From VKMB-3413 sp041027365 (GTDB taxonomy: Bacteria; Pseudomonadota; Alphaproteobacteria; Rhizobiales; Rhizobiaceae), in assembly GCF_041027365.1 (NCBI RefSeq), contig NZ_JBFTEH010000002.1:1-64000 (forward strand): DNA of 64,000 nt. Direction: 5' to 3'. The notes below the pieces were generated by a model that was not told the DNA's origin, did not search any database, and was given only the letters and a program-made list of their open reading frames with translations. Both the position numbers and the translations under genes were made by a program. Shown piece after piece: positions 15,684-24,923 of this stretch. Each line of letters starts with the position of its first letter. The stretch's first letter is position 1.

Positions 15684-17012
15684 TCAGTCGAGGCTTCGGA
15701 GAATCTTGCGCAGCGTCTCGACGATCTCGGAGATCTGATCCTCGCTCACGATCAGCGGCGGCGACAGGGCGATGATGTCACCCGTCGTGCGGATCAGAAG
15801 GCCCGCCTCGAAGGCGCGCACGAAGGCGGTGAAGGCGCGCTTGGTCGGCTCGCCCTTCATCGGCTCCAGCTCGATCGCGCCGATCAGGCCGATGGTGCGG
15901 ATGTCGATGACGTGCGGCTCGCCCTTCAGCGAGTGGATCGCCTCCGCCCAGACGGGCTCCAGCGCCCTGGCGCGCTCGAACAGACCCTCTTCCTTGTAGG
16001 TCTCGAGCGTCGCAAGGCCCGCAGCGGCCGCGATCGGATTGCCGGAATAGGTGTAGCCGTGGGCGAATTCGATGAGATGCTCCGGGCCGTTCATGAAGGC
16101 GTCGTAGATCTCGTCGCGGACATAGACCGCGCCCATCGGAATGACGCCGTTGGTCAGCCCCTTGGCAGTGACCATGATATCCGGCGTCACGCCGAAATAG
16201 TCGGCGGCGAACGCCGTGCCCATGCGCCCGTAGCCGGTGATCACCTCGTCGAAGATGAGCAGGATTCCGTGCTGGTCGCAGATCTCGCGCAGCCGCTTCA
16301 GATATCCCTTCGGCGGCGGCAGAACGCCGGTCGAGCCGGCCACCGGCTCGACGATGACCGCGGCGATCGTCGAGGGATCGTGCAGCGTCGCGATGCGCAC
16401 CAGATCCTCGGCGAGTTCCACGCCATGCTCGGTCGCGCCCTTCGAATAGCCGTTGCGGGCGGGGTCGTGGGTGTGGCGCATGTGGTCGACGCCGGTCAGC
16501 AGCGTGCCGAACATCTTGCGATTGCCGACGATGCCGCCGACCGAGATGCCGCCGAAGTTGACGCCGTGATAGCCGCGCTCGCGCCCGATCAGGCGGAAGC
16601 GCGAGCCCTCGCCCCGAACGCGCTGATAGGCCAGCGCGATCTTCAGCGCGGTCTCGACCGATTCCGAGCCGGAGTTCGTGAAGAAGACGTGGTCGAGCCC
16701 TTCCGGCGCGATCGTCGCCAGCCGCGAGGCCAGTTCGAAGGCCTTGGGATGCCCCATCTGGAAGGCCGGCGCATAGTCGAGCTCACCGGCCTGCTGACGG
16801 ATCGCCTCGGTGATCTTCGGCCGGCAGTGGCCGGCATTGACGCACCAGAGCCCGGCAGTGCCGTCCAGCACCTGCCGCCCGTCGGAGGTGACGTAATGCA
16901 TGTCCTTCGCGCCGACGAACATGCGGGGCGCCTGCTTGAACTGCCGGTTCGCGGAGAACGGCATCCAGAAGGCTTCGAGATTGTTGGGAACGTTCCGCGG
17001 CTGTTCGGTCAT
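15684..17012 (-). CDS. Omega-amino acid:pyruvate-type aminotransferase (class III), 442 aa
   Basis: This class III PLP aminotransferase has a GSESVETALKIA phosphate-binding segment, the pyridine-N aspartate in LLIFDEVITGYGRMG (D255) and the Schiff-base lysine in MVTAKGLTNG (K284). The opening NNLEAFWMPFSANRQFK resembles beta-alanine:pyruvate aminotransferases. It probably converts beta-alanine to malonate semialdehyde, finishing the pathway. It is the first gene of the minus-strand operon and diverges from rutR across a RutR-type operator. Confidence 0.92.
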   Translation of the reverse strand: MTEQPRNVPNNLEAFWMPFSANRQFKQAPRMFVGAKDMHYVTSDGRQVLDGTAGLWCVNAGHCRPKITEAIRQQAGELDYAPAFQMGHPKAFELASRLATIAPEGLDHVFFTNSGSESVETALKIALAYQRVRGEGSRFRLIGRERGYHGVNFGGISVGGIVGNRKMFGTLLTGVDHMRHTHDPARNGYSKGATEHGVELAEDLVRIATLHDPSTIAAVIVEPVAGSTGVLPPPKGYLKRLREICDQHGILLIFDEVITGYGRMGTAFAADYFGVTPDIMVTAKGLTNGVIPMGAVYVRDEIYDAFMNGPEHLIEFAHGYTYSGNPIAAAAGLATLETYKEEGLFERARALEPVWAEAIHSLKGEPHVIDIRTIGLIGAIELEPMKGEPTKRAFTAFVRAFEAGLLIRTTGDIIALSPPLIVSEDQISEIVETLRKILRSLD

Positions 17013-17068
17013 GGGCGCCTTCGGCTCCGGTCCGCCCGCGCCAGACGAGGGAGAGCGTCCGAGAATTC

Positions 17069-17084
17069 TTGACTAAATGGTCAA
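17069..17084. promoter_or_regulatory. RutR-type operator between aminotransferase and rutR
   Basis: TTGACTAAATGGTCAA is a near-perfect 16 bp palindrome, close to the known RutR consensus TTGACCAnnTGGTCAA. It lies 57 bp upstream of the aminotransferase ATG and between the two divergent genes. It can therefore control the catabolic operon and rutR itself. Confidence 0.85.
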
Positions 17085-17187
17085 ATTGGAGGCTAGAAGG
17101 TCGCCGGGCACCGGTCAAGCGGCTTTGCCGCAAGCTTGCGCAGCCCGCCGCCCTGCGGACGAGACGAGCAGAAAAGGTGCCTCCTCC

Positions 17188-17841
17188 TTGGATGCGAAGG
17201 TCGACACGGCAGGGGACGGCGAGGATCGGCGGGAGACCCGCATCCAGGCGATCAACCGCGAGATCATCCTCGAAGCGGCGCTGGAGGTCTTCTCCGTGAA
17301 CGGCTTCCGCGGCTCGACGGTCGACCAGATCGCGGCGCGCGCGGCGATGTCGAAGCCGAACCTGCTCTACTATTTCCGCCGCAAGCAGGACATCTACCGT
17401 GCCGTGCTTGAGCGCACGCTTGCCGACTGGCTGGCGCCGCTGGAAGCGATGGATGCGAGCGGCGACCCCGTCGAGGAGCTTCGGCGCTACATCACCGAGA
17501 AGCTGCGCATGTCGGCGGAAAAGCCCGCGGCCTCGCGCCTCTTCGCCAACGAGATCCTCGCCGGCGCACCGGTCGTCCGGCCGTTTCTCGAGACGCGGTT
17601 GAAGGCGCTCGTCACCGAGAAGGCGGCGATCATCCGCGACTGGGTGAGCGAGGGCCGACTGGCGCCGGTCGATCCCTATCACCTGATCTTCGCGATCTGG
17701 GCGACGACACAGCATTACGCCGACTTCGACGTCCAGATCCGCGCGATCCTCGGCTCCCAGGTGGACAGGCCGGGATTTCGCGATCAGACGGCCCAGGCGG
17801 TGCTCTCGATCGTCCTCGGCGGCGTCAGGCCCAGAGGCTGA
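17188..17841 (+). CDS. rutR: RutR, TetR-family regulator of pyrimidine use, about 217 aa
   Basis: The frame closely follows E. coli RutR: an N-terminal helix-turn-helix with VDQIAARAAMSKPNLLYYFRRKQDIYRAVL, then the ligand domain with KPAASRLFANEILAGAP and PVDPYHLIFAIWATTQHYADF. RutR binds uracil or thymine and then releases DNA. An ATG at 17077 would start the frame inside the operator and add 37 unlikely residues. The TTG at 17188 gives a family-like length of 217 residues, but the exact start is uncertain. It diverges from the operon it should repress. Confidence 0.88.
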   Translation: MDAKVDTAGDGEDRRETRIQAINREIILEAALEVFSVNGFRGSTVDQIAARAAMSKPNLLYYFRRKQDIYRAVLERTLADWLAPLEAMDASGDPVEELRRYITEKLRMSAEKPAASRLFANEILAGAPVVRPFLETRLKALVTEKAAIIRDWVSEGRLAPVDPYHLIFAIWATTQHYADFDVQIRAILGSQVDRPGFRDQTAQAVLSIVLGGVRPRG

Positions 17842-17910
17842 GCGGGTCGCGGGGCGGCCCGGCCATCTCTGCCGGACAGACGCTGGTCCGAGCCGACGTG
17901 CTCAGGTCGA

Positions 17911-20361
17911 TCAGGCGGCGTTCGCGCCGCGCCGACGCTCGCGCTTGAAGGCGGAGAACTCGCCGTCCCAGCGGTTCGCGATCTCGGACAACATCAGCGG
18001 CAGGTCGCCGGCGGGGCGCGGGCGCGAGAAGAAATAGCCCTGCATCTCGCGGCATCCCTCGTCGTAGAGCACCTGCATCTGCTCGGCGGTCTCGATACCC
18101 TCGGCGATCACCTTCATCCCCAGCGCCCGCGACAGACCGATGACCGAGCGCACGATCGCGATGTTCTCCGGCCGCGCCATGTCGCGCACGAAGGACTGGT
18201 CGATCTTGATCTTGTCGAAGGGGAAGCGGCTGAGATAGCCGAGCGAGGAATAGCCGGTGCCGAAATCGTCCATCGAAATCGTCAGGCCGCGGCGGCGGAA
18301 CTCGGACAGGATCGACAGCACGCGGTCGCTCTCGTCGAGGAACAGCGATTCGGTGACCTCGATCTGCAGCCGGGAGGGAGCGAGCCCGGATGTCGAGAGC
18401 ACCCGCGCGACGTCGGTGAGAAGCGTCGGGCTCTTGAACTGGACGGCCGACAGATTGACGGACACCGCCATGTCGGTCGGCCAGCCGGCCGCCTGCCGGC
18501 AGGCGGTCTCCAGGCCCCAGACACCGAGCTTCTCGATCAGCCCGGTCTCTTCCGCCAGCGGGATGAACAGCGAGGGCGAGATCATGCCCTTTTCCGGATG
18601 CCGCCAGCGCAGGAGCGCCTCGAATCCGCTCACGCGGCCTTCCTCGGCATCGACGAAGGGCTGGTAAAACAGCTCGAACTGGCCCTTGTCGAGGGCGACC
18701 TGCAGATCGAGTTCCATTTCGCGCCGCTGCTTCAGCTTCTGGCGCATCGACGGCTGGAAGATCCTATAGGCGCCGCGCCGATCCTCCTTCGCCTTGTAGA
18801 GTGCCAGATCGCAGTTCTGCAGGATGATGTCGGCGCTGATTTCCCCGGCGACCCCCTTGGCCGGCGACGTGTGGACAAGGCCGATGCTGGCGCTCGCGAA
18901 GATCCGGCGCTCCTCGACCTCGAAGGGCGCTTCGAAGTCGGCGAGGATCTTCTCGCCCAGCGCGAGCGAATCCTCCGGCGAGCGCGCCGCGGGCGCGATG
19001 ATGGCGAACTCGTCGCCGCCGAGGCGCGCGACGGTCGCCCGCGGCCCCGCCAGTTCGACGAGGCGCCGGCCGCACTCCTTCAGCAGCGCGTCGCCGATCG
19101 GATGGCCATAGGTGTCGTTGATCGACTTGAAGTTCCGGATATCCAGGACAGCCACGGTGAACGGTCCGCGGGACTTCAGCAGCAGTTCGTCGAGGTCCTC
19201 GCCGAAGCAGCGCCGGTTCGGCAGGTCCGTCAGGCCGTCGTGGCCGGCGAGGTGCTCCAGCCGCTTGGCGATCTGCTGCTTCTCGGTGATATCCTCGAAG
19301 GTGATCAGCAGCCCCTTCTCGGGCATGCCGCGGCGCTTCACCTCCATCACCGCGCCGCTTTCCATCTCGTGCAGGTGCACCGCCGTCTCGTGCTCCTGCA
19401 ACGGCGCGGTCAAACGCGGATCGTCGAAGATCTTGCGACCTGGCGTGCCGGCGGCGTGATTGCCGAAATACTCGCCGAAGACCTCATTGCAGACGACGAG
19501 CCGCTTCTGCCCGTCCAGCATGCAGAGCGCCTGCGTCATGTTGTTCAGCGCCGCGGCGAGCTGATCCTGCTGGACGGCGAGCTGTCCCGACAGGAGATCG
19601 GTCTTCTCCGCCAGCGTCGTCTCGAGAAACTCGCAGCGGTCCTGCATCTCGACCAGTGCGGCGAGCACGTTTCGCACCTCCCGAGGTCCGGTCGGAACGA
19701 TCGGCATGTCGAGCTGTCCGGCGGCGAGCGCCCGGGCGGTGTCGACGAGCCGGCGCAGCGCGCCGCCGACGGATCGCGACAGGAAAACGAAGAAGGCGGA
19801 CAGCGCGAGGATCACCGAGGCGATGGCGATCCCGTTCAGGATCATCGCGCCGTGGATCGAGTCGTCGGCATCGCTCTTCATGCCGACCATGTCGTTGTGC
19901 ACGATCTGCACCGCCTCGCCGATCCCCAGCGACACCTGCTTGAGCTCCCTCAGCACCGTCTGGTCGGACAGATGGCCCTGTGCCGTGGAGATCAGGCTCA
20001 AGGGGTAGAGCACCGAGCGCAGCATCTTGCGTGCCGGCTCGGACAGGTCCGCCGACAGGACGCCTCCGATCTCGGCGTTCAGCGCAGAAACGTTCACCAG
20101 CAGGTCCTCCAGCTGGGGCCCTTCGGCCACGAAACGCTGGCTGCTGTCCTTCTTCTCGATGCCGGACTCGAACCGGGCCCGCAACGTGTCGACGTTGCTC
20201 TTGGCCTGCTGCAGCCGGCTCAAGGGATCCATCCCGTTGGAATACAGCTGACGGATCAGCTCGAGCGAGGAGACCTGCGAGTTGTAGGAGAAGAACCCGA
20301 ACGTGGCCGTCAGAAGCGCGAACACGATGCTGCCGACAAAAAGTCTGAGCCTGATCGACAT
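17911..20361 (-). CDS. Membrane-bound GGDEF-EAL cyclic-di-GMP protein, 816 aa
   Basis: Two membrane helices (about residues 8-25 and 174-196) enclose a helical periplasmic sensor region. A HAMP-like stretch (200-245), a coiled coil, and a PAS-like domain (about 265-360) follow. The GGDEF domain has an intact RLGGDEF (448-452) but no RxxD inhibitory site just upstream. The EAL domain has EALLRW (581-586), VNLSA, TESLF, DDFGTGYSSL and KIDQSFV, so both activities are possible. The ATG at 20361 opens the first membrane helix; a longer frame to 20427 lacks support. No partner gene is adjacent. Confidence 0.93.
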   Translation of the reverse strand: MSIRLRLFVGSIVFALLTATFGFFSYNSQVSSLELIRQLYSNGMDPLSRLQQAKSNVDTLRARFESGIEKKDSSQRFVAEGPQLEDLLVNVSALNAEIGGVLSADLSEPARKMLRSVLYPLSLISTAQGHLSDQTVLRELKQVSLGIGEAVQIVHNDMVGMKSDADDSIHGAMILNGIAIASVILALSAFFVFLSRSVGGALRRLVDTARALAAGQLDMPIVPTGPREVRNVLAALVEMQDRCEFLETTLAEKTDLLSGQLAVQQDQLAAALNNMTQALCMLDGQKRLVVCNEVFGEYFGNHAAGTPGRKIFDDPRLTAPLQEHETAVHLHEMESGAVMEVKRRGMPEKGLLITFEDITEKQQIAKRLEHLAGHDGLTDLPNRRCFGEDLDELLLKSRGPFTVAVLDIRNFKSINDTYGHPIGDALLKECGRRLVELAGPRATVARLGGDEFAIIAPAARSPEDSLALGEKILADFEAPFEVEERRIFASASIGLVHTSPAKGVAGEISADIILQNCDLALYKAKEDRRGAYRIFQPSMRQKLKQRREMELDLQVALDKGQFELFYQPFVDAEEGRVSGFEALLRWRHPEKGMISPSLFIPLAEETGLIEKLGVWGLETACRQAAGWPTDMAVSVNLSAVQFKSPTLLTDVARVLSTSGLAPSRLQIEVTESLFLDESDRVLSILSEFRRRGLTISMDDFGTGYSSLGYLSRFPFDKIKIDQSFVRDMARPENIAIVRSVIGLSRALGMKVIAEGIETAEQMQVLYDEGCREMQGYFFSRPRPAGDLPLMLSEIANRWDGEFSAFKRERRRGANAA

Positions 20362-20574
20362 CACGCGTCTTTCATGTCCCGCACACGTCTCGCGGCGATC
20401 CCAAAGGACACCGCATGGAGTGCCCATGATGCAGACGACGGGTTACTTCACCGTTACGTTGATTGACGAATATGGTTCGCGGGGTCTGCCGCAGGAGAGC
20501 GCAGCGAACCGGCCGATCCCTCCGGGCAGCCGGAAACGGCGAGGGCCGCAATCCGCCTTCACCGCCCGCAAATG

Positions 20575-20601
20575 AAAAGGGCCGCCCAGAAGGACGGCCC
20601 C
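20575..20601 (-). terminator. Intrinsic terminator of the DUF2934 gene
   Basis: On the minus strand, GGGGCCGTCC-TTCT-GGGCGGCCC runs into TTTT. The stem has one weak pair. It begins 30 bp after the DUF2934 stop codon. Confidence 0.75.
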
Positions 20602-20631
20602 AACCTGTTTCGCAGACGGGCCGCCCGCGTC

Positions 20632-21027
20632 CTACCGGTCTGCGCCAGCGCGCGCCGATGCCCCCGCGGGAAAGCGCCGCGCCGCCGGGAGACCGGAAGA
20701 GACGAGCGATGCCGCGGCACTCCGACGCCGCCAGCCGGCCACAGCCGGGCGGGTTGCTGCCGTCTCGCGGCCGAACAGTTCTGCGGAAAACGGTTCCGGC
20801 GTCCATAAGGCCCGGCGCAGAGCCTCGATCTCCTGCCGCTCGGCTTCGCGCCTGTCCCAGAGAGGCCCCTCCTCCACCGAGGCTGCGACCTGCTTCGGCT
20901 GACGGCTGGCGTGGACCCGGTTCGCCTCGGCCCAATGTTCGTGTTCGCGCCCGCTGGGGCAGCCCTCCCGCTCCCAGATCTCGTAGGCCAGCTTGCGGAT
21001 GGCCTCCGCATCATCGATTTTGACCAT
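20632..21027 (-). CDS. DUF2934-containing protein, about 131 aa
   Basis: The N-terminus contains IRKLAYEIWEREGCPSGREHEHW, the DUF2934 signature found in many alphaproteobacterial stress-related small proteins. The rest is Arg/Ala-rich and low complexity. The ATG at 21027 (MVKIDDAEAIRK) places the domain at the start of the protein, as in the family; ATGs at 21042 and 21189 are alternatives. It is followed by a terminator. The function is unknown. Confidence 0.7.
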   Translation of the reverse strand: MVKIDDAEAIRKLAYEIWEREGCPSGREHEHWAEANRVHASRQPKQVAASVEEGPLWDRREAERQEIEALRRALWTPEPFSAELFGRETAATRPAVAGWRRRSAAASLVSSGLPAARRFPAGASARAGADR

Positions 21028-21311
21028 GATCCCGTCCCGCATTTCGGACCGCGCAACGCGCGCCGATCCGTCCCGATCACACAGAACGACGAAGTGGCCG
21101 TTCGGTTGCACGACGGAGGCAGCAAATTGTTGAGAAAATTGCACAATCGGCGGCGCCGAGTCTGCGCGCCATGACACTGCCGGTGTCAACTTGCCGGCGC
21201 TGTCGTTTCACGGCGCGCGGGGCGGCAGGAGGGGAAGACGGTTCACGGCACCGCCAAGCCGCCCGAGCCGCCGGCATCGGGGGTTGGCGGGCGCGATCGC
21301 CCGGAACGCCG

Positions 21312-21404
21312 TCAGGTCTGAAAGAACAGAGCGGTGGCCAGGATGCCCAGCCAGATCGCGATCGTCAGGATCAGTATCTTGGTCTCGGCGTGCCGGTAGA
21401 TCAT
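21312..21404 (-). CDS. Very small membrane protein, 30 aa
   Basis: A minus-strand ATG at 21404 opens a 30-codon frame: a charged head (MIYRHAETK), then one hydrophobic helix (ILILTIAIWLGILATALFF) and QT at the end. An AAAGGG ribosome-binding-like site lies about 7 bp upstream. Single-span peptides of this build are common in bacteria and usually missed. The function is unknown. Confidence 0.45.
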   Translation of the reverse strand: MIYRHAETKILILTIAIWLGILATALFFQT

Positions 21405-21607
21405 CGCGAGCCCTTTCGTCCGCGCTCGCCGGAGCGCGAATTCGGAGCCGCATCCACACCGTCAACTAGACGGCGTGCCGGGAATGTCGAAGACAGATGG
21501 TCGCGGCCGACCGCGAACCGAACGGCGTGGGCGTCGACCGCAGCGTCATCGTCGGCCTCCCCGAGCCCGTCGAGGACGAGGCGCTTGCGACATCCGGTGC
21601 GGTGCCG

Positions 21608-22306
21608 TCAGCGCGGCGGCATCTCGCGGCGCATCGCGCGAAGGATCGCCGGCACGGCGTCGAGCCGGTCCGCCAGAGCGCTCGCGCCGAGGGCGTCCGG
21701 CGCAATCCGCGTATAGCCGCCCCGCACGGCGATCACCGCCATGTCGGCGGCCTTCGCCGCCTCGACATCGTTCTCGCTGTCGCCGATGAAGACGATGTCG
21801 TCAACGGCGAGGCCGAGCGTCTCGCAGGCGAACAGCAGAAGGCCGGGTTCCGGCTTCTTCGGCGGGCCGGCGTCGCCGCCGACCACGATGTCGAGAAGGT
21901 CGAGAAGGCCAAAATGCTCCAGGATCGCGCGCGTGGCAGCCGCCGGCTTGTTGGTGACGACACCGAGCCGCACCCCCGCTTCGCGCAGATCCCGCGTCAC
22001 CTCGCTGGCACCCGCGCAAAGCGTCGTCAGCTCGGTCGCGCGCGGCTCGTAGATCGACAGGAAGCGCGCGACGATCTTGTCGCGGCTCGCCGGATCGAGT
22101 TCCTTGTCGAGTGCGGCATAGGCGCGTTCGATCAGCTTCGGCACCCCGCCGCCAACCATGCGCGTCACCGCATCCAGCGTGAACGGCGGCTCGCCGTAGC
22201 TCGCCAGCGTCTCGTTCAGCGCCGCATGGATGTCCGGCGCGGAGTCGATCAGCGTGCCGTCGAGATCGAACAGGACCGCCTTCGGCCAGAGAGCCGCGGC
22301 GCTCAC
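21608..22306 (-). CDS. gph: Phosphoglycolate phosphatase-like HAD hydrolase, 232 aa
   Basis: This is a HAD-superfamily phosphatase of the Gph type. Motif I is VLFDLDGTLIDSAPDI, motif II VVTNKPAAA, the Lys motif GPPKKPEPG and motif III FIGDSENDVEAA. The likely reaction is dephosphorylation of 2-phosphoglycolate. A GTG at 22306 overlaps the upstream gene's stop by 4 bp (GTGA), which suggests coupling; an ATG at 22321 would add five residues. The motifs and length are typical. Confidence 0.88.
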   Translation of the reverse strand: MSAAALWPKAVLFDLDGTLIDSAPDIHAALNETLASYGEPPFTLDAVTRMVGGGVPKLIERAYAALDKELDPASRDKIVARFLSIYEPRATELTTLCAGASEVTRDLREAGVRLGVVTNKPAAATRAILEHFGLLDLLDIVVGGDAGPPKKPEPGLLLFACETLGLAVDDIVFIGDSENDVEAAKAADMAVIAVRGGYTRIAPDALGASALADRLDAVPAILRAMRREMPPR

Positions 22307-22860
22307 GCGGCGTCCTTCCACTTGATCGAGCAGCCGATCGAGGCGACCTGCTCGCGCGGCCCCTCGCCCGTTTCCGCGACCAGCTTCATCGCCTCGTAGA
22401 GGTCCCGGCGCGTCCCCTCCGGCGCCGCCTCCTTGCGCGAGGCGTCGATACGGCCGCGATATTGCAGGCCGAGATCGCGGTTGAAGCCGAAGAAGTCCGG
22501 CGTGCAGACCGCGCCATAGGCGCGCGCAACGCTCTGGTCCGCGTCATAGAGATAGGGGAACGGAAAGCCGTGCTCCCGGGCAAAGACCGCCATGTTTTCG
22601 AAGGAATCCTGCGGATAGGCGTCGACATCGTTCGACGAGATCGCCACCGTGCCGATCCCGAGCGCTGCGAGATCCCTGGCGTCGCGCACCAGCCGGTCGA
22701 TCACCGCCTTCACATAGGGACAATGGTTGCAGATGAAGACGACGAGCAGGCCGTTCTTGCCCTTTTCGTCGAAGATCCGATGCGTCCTCCCGTCGACGCC
22801 GGGAAGCGCGGCATCCACCGCCTTCCAGCCGAAATCGCAGATCGGGGCCTGAGCTGCCAT
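22303..22860 (-). CDS. Thioredoxin-fold (AhpC/TSA-like) protein, 185 aa
   Basis: The protein has a thioredoxin-like fold with LLVVFICNHCPYVKAVIDRL, a single-Cys-Pro variant of the active site in a peroxiredoxin-like subgroup. YDADQSVARAYGAVCTPDFFGFN supplies the cis-Pro loop. It is probably a soluble thiol-dependent redox protein with unknown partner. It is coupled by a 4 bp overlap to the downstream phosphatase and lies 110 bp downstream of preA. Confidence 0.82.
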   Translation of the reverse strand: MAAQAPICDFGWKAVDAALPGVDGRTHRIFDEKGKNGLLVVFICNHCPYVKAVIDRLVRDARDLAALGIGTVAISSNDVDAYPQDSFENMAVFAREHGFPFPYLYDADQSVARAYGAVCTPDFFGFNRDLGLQYRGRIDASRKEAAPEGTRRDLYEAMKLVAETGEGPREQVASIGCSIKWKDAA

Positions 22861-22969
22861 GCGACGTCCCTTTCCCGTTCCGGTACCCGGCTCGAGGATA
22901 TGCGCAACAGCCGGCCGAAGGCGAGAGGCGTCTCGCGCCGGTCCGGCGGCCTCGGGAGGCGGGCGCCCT

Positions 22970-24313
22970 CTATTCCGCCGCGTCCGGCAGCGTCACCGGC
23001 TCGGCCGCGAACTGCTGCCTCTGCGACGCCATCGGATTGTTGGGGTGCTGCGTCCAGTTGCCGTAGCCGTCCGGGATCGGCTTCTTCGTGCGCGGATCGA
23101 AGCCGGTGATCCGCTCCATCGTGATGCAGTCCTCGACTGGGCAGACATTGACGCAGAGATTGCAGCCGACGCACTCCTCGTCGATCACCTCGAACCTGCG
23201 GACGCCGTCGACCATGCTGGTGATCGCCTGGTGCGAGGTGTCCTCGCAGGCGATGTGGCAGCGGCCGCAGGAGATGCACTTGTCCTGGTCGATCCGCGCC
23301 TTGGTGACGTAGTTGAGGTTCAGATACTGCCAGTCGGTGACGTTCGGCGCCGCGCGGCCGCGGAAGTCTTCGATGGTCCGGTAGCCCTGCTCGTCCATCC
23401 AGTCGGAGAGGCCCGAGATCATCTCCTTCACCACCTTGAAGCCGTAGGTCATCGCCGCGGTGCAGACCTGGACGGTGCCGCAGCCGAGCGCGATGAACTC
23501 GGCCGCGTCGCGCCAGGTGGTGATGCCGCCGATGCCGGAGATCGGGATGCCCGCCGTCTCGGCATCCCGCGCGATCTCGGCGACCATGTTCAGCGCGATC
23601 GGCTTCACCGCCGGACCGCACATGCCGCCATGCGAGCCCTTGCCGTCGATCGTCGGCGTCGGGGCGAAACTGTCGAGGTCGATCGACATGATCGCCGACA
23701 CCGTGTTGATGAGCGACACGGCATCGGCGCCGCCCCGCTTCGCCGCCCGGGCGGGATAGCGGATGTCGGTGATGTTCGGCGTCAGCTTGACGATCACCGG
23801 CAGCTTGGAATGCTGCTTGCACCAGCGCGCGACCATCTCGATGTATTCCGGCACCTGGCCGACCGCCGAGCCCATGCCGCGCTCGCTCATGCCGTGCGGA
23901 CAGCCGAAGTTGAGCTCGACGCCGTCCGCGCCGGTCTCCTCGACCAGGCCCAGGATCTTCTGCCAGGGCGCCTCCTCGCAGGGCACCATCAGCGAGACGA
24001 TCATCGCCCGGTCCGGCCAGTTGCGCTTGACGCGGGCGATCTCTTCCAGATTCGTGTCGAGCGCCCGGTCGGTGATCAGCTCGATGTTGTTCAGCGCCAA
24101 GAGCCGCCGATCCGGCCCATGAACGGCGCCGTAGCGCGGGCCGTTGACGTTGACCACCGGTGGATCCTCGCCGAGCGTCTTCCAGACGACCCCGCCCCAA
24201 CCGGCCTCGAAGGCGCGCTGCACGTTGTATTCCTTGTCCGTCGGCGGCGCGGAAGCGAGCCAGAACGGGTTCGGCGAGCTGATGCCGAGGAAGCTGGTCG
24301 AGAGATCAGCCAT
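22970..24313 (-). CDS. preA: NAD-dependent dihydropyrimidine dehydrogenase subunit PreA, 447 aa
   Basis: An FMN-binding DHOD-like TIM barrel carries the family motifs NPFWLASAPPTDKEYNV, GWGGVVWKTLG and GADGVELNFGCPHGMSERGMG. It is followed by two 4Fe-4S motifs, CISCGRCHIACED and CVGCNLCVNVCP. With PreT it reduces uracil and thymine to their dihydro forms, the first step of the pathway. The usual preT-preA operon is interrupted here by a hicBA pair on the other strand, so preA may need its own promoter in 24314-24392. Confidence 0.95.
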   Translation of the reverse strand: MADLSTSFLGISSPNPFWLASAPPTDKEYNVQRAFEAGWGGVVWKTLGEDPPVVNVNGPRYGAVHGPDRRLLALNNIELITDRALDTNLEEIARVKRNWPDRAMIVSLMVPCEEAPWQKILGLVEETGADGVELNFGCPHGMSERGMGSAVGQVPEYIEMVARWCKQHSKLPVIVKLTPNITDIRYPARAAKRGGADAVSLINTVSAIMSIDLDSFAPTPTIDGKGSHGGMCGPAVKPIALNMVAEIARDAETAGIPISGIGGITTWRDAAEFIALGCGTVQVCTAAMTYGFKVVKEMISGLSDWMDEQGYRTIEDFRGRAAPNVTDWQYLNLNYVTKARIDQDKCISCGRCHIACEDTSHQAITSMVDGVRRFEVIDEECVGCNLCVNVCPVEDCITMERITGFDPRTKKPIPDGYGNWTQHPNNPMASQRQQFAAEPVTLPDAAE

Positions 24314-24392
24314 GCGTCTGGCTCCTTTTGTGGAAGGCCGGGGCGAAGGTTGCTATCTTGAAACGTACTCGCGCAAAATCCCGAGGCACCAA

Positions 24393-24629
24393 GTGACCGA
24401 CAGCATCACGTATACCGTTCAGCTTCGCCCGGAACCGGAGGGCGGGTTCACCGTCCTTGTGCCGGCGCTGCCGGAGATCGTCAGCTTTGGCGGGACGGAA
24501 GAAGAGGCTCTGCGGATGGCCGAAGATGCCATTCGTCTCTCTCTTGAAGTCAGACGCGACGAAGGCGAGCCCATTCCCGAGGATGTCGTCCCTCTGGTGC
24601 GGCAAGTGTCCATCCGCCAAGCTGCCTGA
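24393..24629 (+). CDS. hicB: HicB-family antitoxin, 78 aa
   Basis: A GTG at 24393 opens a compact HicB: YTVQLRPEPEGGFTVLVPALPEIVSFGGTEEEAL is the partial RNase H fold core, and the C-terminus carries no separate DNA-binding domain. Longer frames upstream only read antisense to preA. HicB neutralises HicA. The order hicB then hicA, 1 bp apart, is the less common arrangement. Confidence 0.85.
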   Translation: MTDSITYTVQLRPEPEGGFTVLVPALPEIVSFGGTEEEALRMAEDAIRLSLEVRRDEGEPIPEDVVPLVRQVSIRQAA

Positions 24630-24630
24630 C

Positions 24631-24861
24631 GTGGCCCCTCTGCCTGCACTGAGCGGGAAGGCGGTCGTGCGAGCGCTCCAACGCGGGGGATTTGTCGTTC
24701 TTCGTGTGAGCGGCAGCCACCACGTTCTGAGGCATCCCGAGCGACCAGCCTCGAAAGTGAACATTCCCGTCCACGGTAACCGCGACCTGCCGATCGGGAC
24801 GATGCATTCGATCATCGAGAAGTCGGGTTTAACGACAGAAGAATTCATCGATCTGCTCTGA
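24631..24861 (+). CDS. hicA: HicA-family toxin (mRNA interferase), 76 aa
   Basis: A GTG at 24631, 1 bp after the hicB stop, gives the double-stranded-RNA-binding-like HicA fold. It has LSGKAVVRALQRGGF, then VSGSHHVLRHPE with the active-site His, and IPVHGNRDLPIGTMHSIIEKSGLT. The length is typical. The pair is antisense to, and between, preA and preT. Confidence 0.87.
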   Translation: MAPLPALSGKAVVRALQRGGFVVLRVSGSHHVLRHPERPASKVNIPVHGNRDLPIGTMHSIIEKSGLTTEEFIDLL

Positions 24862-24923
24862 GCCGGGAGGGGGGCCACAGCTGACTCGGCTGGTATATCG
24901 CCGCCACCTCGCATCCCGAATGG

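Noticed and set aside
17077..17187. N-terminal extension of RutR from the ATG at 17077
   Set aside because: The ATG lies inside the palindromic operator and the added 37 residues do not resemble RutR; the TTG at 17188 gives the family length.
18598..20466. A plus-strand open frame of about 620 codons
   Set aside because: It is antisense to the GGDEF-EAL gene, whose motifs are intact; composition is that of a shadow frame.
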